Part shown: one piece after another, positions 60,596 to 64,000 of the stretch
How the letters are laid out: each line of letters opens with the position of its first letter
Numbering within the stretch: position 1 is the stretch's first letter
Source: Aestuariispira ectoiniformans
GTDB taxonomy: Bacteria; Pseudomonadota; Alphaproteobacteria; UBA8366; Aestuariispiraceae
Length of the DNA stretch: 64,000 nt
Reading direction: 5' to 3'
NCBI RefSeq assembly: GCF_025136295.1
Contig: NZ_CP062788.1
Location: forward strand, 3,303,588-3,367,587
The notes under the pieces: generated by a model
The model's input: only the letters and a program-made list of their open reading frames with translations
Database searches by the model: none
What the model was told of the DNA's origin: nothing
Position numbers and translations under genes: made by a program

Positions 60596-63265
60596 ATGGC
60601 GAAGAGAATGTTAATCGATTCGACCCACCCGGAAGAAACGCGGGTGACGGTCGTAAGTGGCAACCGGCTTGAGGAATTCGATTACGAAACAGCGACAAAG
60701 AAGCAACTGAAAGGCAATATCTACCTGGCGAAAGTCACGCGGGTAGAGCCTTCGCTGCAAGCCGCCTTTGTCGAATACGGCGGGAACCGTCATGGCTTCC
60801 TCGCCTTTAGTGAAATTCACCCGGACTATTATCGCATCCCCGTTTCCGATCGTGACGATCTGGTCGACGAAGACCAGGACGACGACAACGATCACGACAA
60901 TGACGCCCCCCAGGAAGGCGAGAGCGTCGAGGAACTGGGCGGTGACGAAGGTGCCGAAGAGGCCGAACAGGTCAAACGCCGCCCGCGTCTGAAACGTCAG
61001 TATAAAATCCAGGAAGTCATCAAACGGCGCCAGGTTCTGCTGGTTCAGGTGGTCAAGGAAGAACGCGGCAACAAAGGGGCCGCGCTGACGACCTATCTGT
61101 CACTGGCTGGCCGCTATTGCGTGTTGATGCCCAACACCTCCCGCGGGGGTGGCGTCAGCCGTAAGATCACCAATGTCCAGGACCGCAAGCGCCTAAAGAA
61201 AATCCTGGCGGAAATGTCCGTGCCGGAAGGCATGGCCGTGATCCTGCGCACCGCAGGGGCCGAACGGTCAAAGGCAGAAATCCGCCGCGACTTCGATTAT
61301 ATCTTCAAACTGTGGGACCATATCCGGACCCGTACGCTGGAATCGACCGCGCCCGCGCTGATCAACGAGGAAGCCAATTTGATCAAGCGCGCCCTGCGTG
61401 ACCTTTACGCCAAGGACATGGAAGAGATTCTTGTTGCCGGTGACGAAGGCTATCGCACGGCCAAGGATTTCATGAAATCCCTGATCCCCAGCCACGCCAA
61501 GAAGGTTCAGCGCTACAGGGACAATCAGGGTATCCCCCTGTTCCAGCGCTATCAGGTTGAAAACCAGTTGGCGGCGATCCACGACCCGACCGTACTGCTT
61601 CGTTCCGGCGGCTCCATTGTGATCCACCAGACAGAGGCCCTGGTCTCCATCGACGTGAACTCCGGCAAAGCCACGCGGGAGCGCCATATCGAGGAAACCG
61701 CGCTGAAGACCAACCTGGAAGCGGCAGAGGAAATCGCCCGCCAGCTTCGCCTGCGCGACATGGCCGGTCTGATCGTGATCGACTTTATCGATATGGACGA
61801 TCAGCGCAACGACCAGGCGGTCGAACGCAAGCTGAAGGAAACGCTGAAAAAAGACCGCGCCCGCATCCAGGTCGGCCGGATCAGCCCCTTCGGCCTGTTG
61901 GAAATGTCCCGCCAGCGTCTGCGCCCCAGCATCCTGGAAGCCATTACCCAGCCCTGCCCCAACTGTGGCGGCACGGGGTATATCCAGTCGACCGAATCGG
62001 CGGCACTCAGCGTATTGCGCAACATCGAGGAAGAAGGCCTGCGCCGTCGTTCCTCCGAAGTGACCGTGCGCATCAATCCGGATGTGGCCATGTATATCAT
62101 GAACCACAAACGCCAGACGCTGAACGAGATGGAACGCAACTGCGAATTCCATGTTGTTCTGCAGATTGACGACAAGCTGCTGCCCGCCCAGTTCGAAATG
62201 ACCCGGATCGGCAAGAGCGACGAAGATCAGCAGGCACAGCCTGTTGAAGCGCAGCCCGTACCGGTCAGCCCGCAGGCTGAGGAAGAAAGCGGGGAAAGCC
62301 GCAGCAAGAAGCGCCGCCGTCGTCGTCGTGGCAAGAAACGCGGTGACGAAGCCCAGGCTGCCCAGCAGGAAGAGACCACCCAGGTTTCCGAAGAGCCGGG
62401 CGAGGAAAATGAAGCCATCGCCGCTGACGACAGCGAAGACGATAGCCAGAAGAAGCGCCGCAAGCGCGGCCGCCGTGGCGGTCGCCGTCGTGGCCGTGGC
62501 CGTCGTGGTGACGAGATGGATCAGGAAACCGGCGGCGAACAGCAGCAGGCTCAACCGGCCGATCAGGGCGGAGAAGAACAGCCGCAGGTAACCGACGGTG
62601 ACAAAGGCGAAGCACAGCCGGAAGCGGCACAGGCCGAAACCGGCGACGAAGGCCAGAAGCCGCGCCGTCCGCGTCGCCAGCGTCGTCCCCGCAAGGCAGA
62701 ACAGTCAGGTGAAGCCCAGGTGGCAGAACCCGCTCAGGCCGCCGCAGCCGAAACTACAACAGCAGACGTTGTGACGATCCCCATAGAGGTTCGTGACCAG
62801 GCTGCTGACAGCCCGCAGGCGGACAACGCTGCCAAGGCCCCCGAAAGCGGTGAAAATGCGGCGAATGCTCCGGCGGAAGCCGCGGCTGACCCGGCACCGG
62901 CAGAGGCCAAGGAAGAAGCCAAACCCGCCAAAAAGACGCGGGCTAAGAAAACCCGGGCGAAGAAGGCAACGGCCAAGAAGACGACCGCTAAGAAAACCCG
63001 GGCGAAGAAAGCTTCTGCCAAGAAAGCGGCTGCAGCAAAACCGGCCGCCAAAGCCCAGGAAGCGGCCAAGGAACCCGCAGCAGCCGCTGAAAGCAGGCAG
63101 CCGAAGACGGTTTCCGAACCTGCGGCCAGCCAACCGGCAGCCCCGGCACCGCAGCCGCAACCGGCTGCCAAGCCGGAACCGGCCCCCGCCCCGCAACAGC
63201 AGGCGGAGGAAGCCCCCAAAGGGCCGAAACGAAAGGGCTGGTGGAGCAAGGTTCTCGGTAGCTAA
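60596..63265 (+). CDS. rne: Ribonuclease E
   Basis: 889 residues from ATG 60596 with GGAGAG upstream. The S1 domain (about 35-140) is split by an acidic insert of about 45 residues (DEDQDDDNDHDND...). The 5'-sensor and DNase I-like part hold the catalytic aspartates, D in SIDVNSGKA and D in VIDFIDMDDQRND. The Zn-link CPNCGGTGY joins subunits. From about 545 the scaffold arm is disordered. It has Arg blocks (KKRRRRRRGKKRG, RGRRGGRRRGRGRRG), a Lys/Ala/Thr tract like histone H1 (about 805-845) and ends KGWWSKVLGS. The GWW tail matches the PNPase-binding end of Caulobacter RNase E, so a degradosome is expected. Confidence 0.95.
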   Translation: MAKRMLIDSTHPEETRVTVVSGNRLEEFDYETATKKQLKGNIYLAKVTRVEPSLQAAFVEYGGNRHGFLAFSEIHPDYYRIPVSDRDDLVDEDQDDDNDHDNDAPQEGESVEELGGDEGAEEAEQVKRRPRLKRQYKIQEVIKRRQVLLVQVVKEERGNKGAALTTYLSLAGRYCVLMPNTSRGGGVSRKITNVQDRKRLKKILAEMSVPEGMAVILRTAGAERSKAEIRRDFDYIFKLWDHIRTRTLESTAPALINEEANLIKRALRDLYAKDMEEILVAGDEGYRTAKDFMKSLIPSHAKKVQRYRDNQGIPLFQRYQVENQLAAIHDPTVLLRSGGSIVIHQTEALVSIDVNSGKATRERHIEETALKTNLEAAEEIARQLRLRDMAGLIVIDFIDMDDQRNDQAVERKLKETLKKDRARIQVGRISPFGLLEMSRQRLRPSILEAITQPCPNCGGTGYIQSTESAALSVLRNIEEEGLRRRSSEVTVRINPDVAMYIMNHKRQTLNEMERNCEFHVVLQIDDKLLPAQFEMTRIGKSDEDQQAQPVEAQPVPVSPQAEEESGESRSKKRRRRRRGKKRGDEAQAAQQEETTQVSEEPGEENEAIAADDSEDDSQKKRRKRGRRGGRRRGRGRRGDEMDQETGGEQQQAQPADQGGEEQPQVTDGDKGEAQPEAAQAETGDEGQKPRRPRRQRRPRKAEQSGEAQVAEPAQAAAAETTTADVVTIPIEVRDQAADSPQADNAAKAPESGENAANAPAEAAADPAPAEAKEEAKPAKKTRAKKTRAKKATAKKTTAKKTRAKKASAKKAAAAKPAAKAQEAAKEPAAAAESRQPKTVSEPAASQPAAPAPQPQPAAKPEPAPAPQQQAEEAPKGPKRKGWWSKVLGS

Positions 63266-63285
63266 AGCCGATATCACCAAGCATT

Positions 63286-63315
63286 AAAAAGGGAGGGCTT
63301 CGGCTCTCCCTTTTT
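63286..63315 (+). terminator. Terminator of rne
   Basis: A 13-base stem with one G-U pair is capped by a TTCG tetraloop; the 3' arm ends in five T. Starts 20 bases after the rne stop. Confidence 0.93.
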
Positions 63316-63462
63316 GCTTTGAATGAGTAGGCGACACAAACATTCCTTCCGGGCAGGCAAGACAAAACTACATAGCTGGCTACCAAAAAATATAAAAGAC
63401 TGCTACTATAACCGGCATTGCATAAACCTCACTCTCGGGAGGGGGATTTCCCTGCTGCTGCA

Positions 63463-64000
63463 ATGAGTTCGGGACAGTCGAAATGCTGCGTCTGCCTGAA
63501 GTCGATTGAACCGGGGGCCAAGAAGTGTACTGAATGCGGCTCCTATCAGGATTGGACGCGATATATCTTCCGCTATACCTCTTTGGCCACGGCGCTTCTG
63601 GGGGTAATCCCCGTTATCACTATCGCCGCCTCACTTTATCAGATCGCCTTTGCCGAAAAATCAGCAGACATCCGCGTAGCGCTTGTCCGGTGCGACGCCC
63701 AACAGCTTGATATCGGCATCACCAATGTGGGCGAAGTGCCCGCCATCATCTCACAAGTCAGTTTCGCCTCACCGGATACACCTGTTACCGGCACATTGCC
63801 GGTGATCAGGCGCATGGATGCGGATCAGGCGGCAAGTTTTCTGGTGGACCCTAAGGATGGCGCCAGGGTTGTTTCCTACCGGCCCTACATCGGCAATACG
63901 CCGACCCGATTCCCCGTAGCCCCGTCGGACGGCGGGCAGTGTAATTATCACATTACGGTGGAAAGTCTTCAGTTCGACCTCACGACCAAACATCAGGAGG
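63463..64000 (+). CDS. Zinc-ribbon membrane protein (partial at right edge)
   Basis: ATG 63463 opens a frame that runs to the window end without a stop (179 codons). A Cys4 zinc ribbon comes first: CCVCLKSIEPGAKKCTECG (CxxC...CxxC). One transmembrane helix follows (about 38-63, TSLATALLGVIPVITIAASLYQIAF), then a probable extracytoplasmic beta-rich domain (VALVRCDAQQLDIGITNVGEVPAIIS...). The family is not recognised. The GGGAGGGGGA upstream is rather distant. The C-terminus lies outside the window. Confidence 0.72.
   Translation, partial: MSSGQSKCCVCLKSIEPGAKKCTECGSYQDWTRYIFRYTSLATALLGVIPVITIAASLYQIAFAEKSADIRVALVRCDAQQLDIGITNVGEVPAIISQVSFASPDTPVTGTLPVIRRMDADQAASFLVDPKDGARVVSYRPYIGNTPTRFPVAPSDGGQCNYHITVESLQFDLTTKHQE

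Noticed and set aside
61268-62554. Minus-strand open frame inside rne
   Set aside because: It mirrors the low-complexity Arg/Glu coding of the RNase E arm. The translated product is Ala/Leu/Thr repeats with no family signal.
62920-63060. Possible tandem DNA repeat (AAG-rich units) in rne
   Set aside because: The pattern reflects Lys/Ala/Thr codons of an H1-like protein tract. The DNA units are irregular and codon-phased.
1-64000. CRISPR arrays, insertion sequences, prophage or integrated plasmid genes
   Set aside because: No regularly spaced direct repeats, transposase, integrase, capsid or replication genes were seen. The only repeat-bounded unit is the GIY-YIG ORF at 21899-22269.

Overview
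The window is a gene-dense chromosomal segment of an alphaproteobacterium, most like a Rhodospirillales-type relative; I cannot fix the genus from sequence alone. The lineage signals are: a single RpoH with the QKKLFFNLR box, hisZ overlapping purA, an RNase E that ends in the Caulobacter-type GWW motif, an in-frame prfB, an rluD/DUF6476-like pair next to rpoH, and the rne/amiC/mrcA/prfB neighbourhood. No prophage, insertion sequence, CRISPR array or rRNA operon is visible. One tRNA gene (Glu, UUC) and one cobalamin riboswitch are present.

Layout. 1-9 kb: end of a DMT exporter, a TPP-dependent acetolactate-synthase-like enzyme, a universal stress protein with an Na+:alanine symporter, a small unknown protein, a secreted caspase-like protein, a GntR regulator and an HBM-type chemoreceptor. 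9-16.5 kb: aromatic aminotransferase, tRNA-Glu, threonine aldolase with a small membrane protein, a pseudouridine synthase, rpoH behind a heat-shock-like promoter, and an MFS exporter divergent from its TetR repressor. 16.4-22 kb: a predicted pseudokinase with a membrane partner, then hisZ-purA. 21.9-26.6 kb: a GIY-YIG ORF framed by inverted palindromes, then an Fe-S/cysteine block (cysE, iscR, two cysteine desulfurases, adrenodoxin-type ferredoxin). 26.9-38.6 kb: hydrolase, anmK/tyrS, a giant AsmA-like protein, glnE, bcp, a degenerate receiver protein and a DUF455 protein.

38.6-51.5 kb is the accessory-looking part: an Lrp regulator divergent from ACC deaminase; a TetR regulator divergent from a Tat-exported tandem-domain protein with two matching operators; two orphan solute-binding proteins around a DMT exporter; a riboswitch-controlled corrinoid-type ABC transporter; a DUF1326/DUF2182 pair divergent from a MocR regulator. 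51.5-64 kb returns to core functions: prfB, mrcA (PBP1A), a diguanylate cyclase, proline dehydrogenase divergent from an AraC regulator, amiC, and rne with a structured leader. A zinc-ribbon membrane protein runs off the right edge.

Together the genes cover amino-acid catabolism and sulfur/Fe-S supply, cell-wall growth and recycling (cysE/iscR/iscS, anmK, mrcA, amiC), RNA metabolism and translation (rne, prfB, tyrS, rluD, tRNA), and nitrogen and heat-stress control (glnE, rpoH). The least explained items are the pseudokinase/membrane pair, the pseudo-receiver coupled to DUF455, the palindrome-framed GIY-YIG unit, the Tat-exported tandem protein and the EF-hand caspase-like protein. All names rest on reading motifs and overall similarity; no database search was possible.
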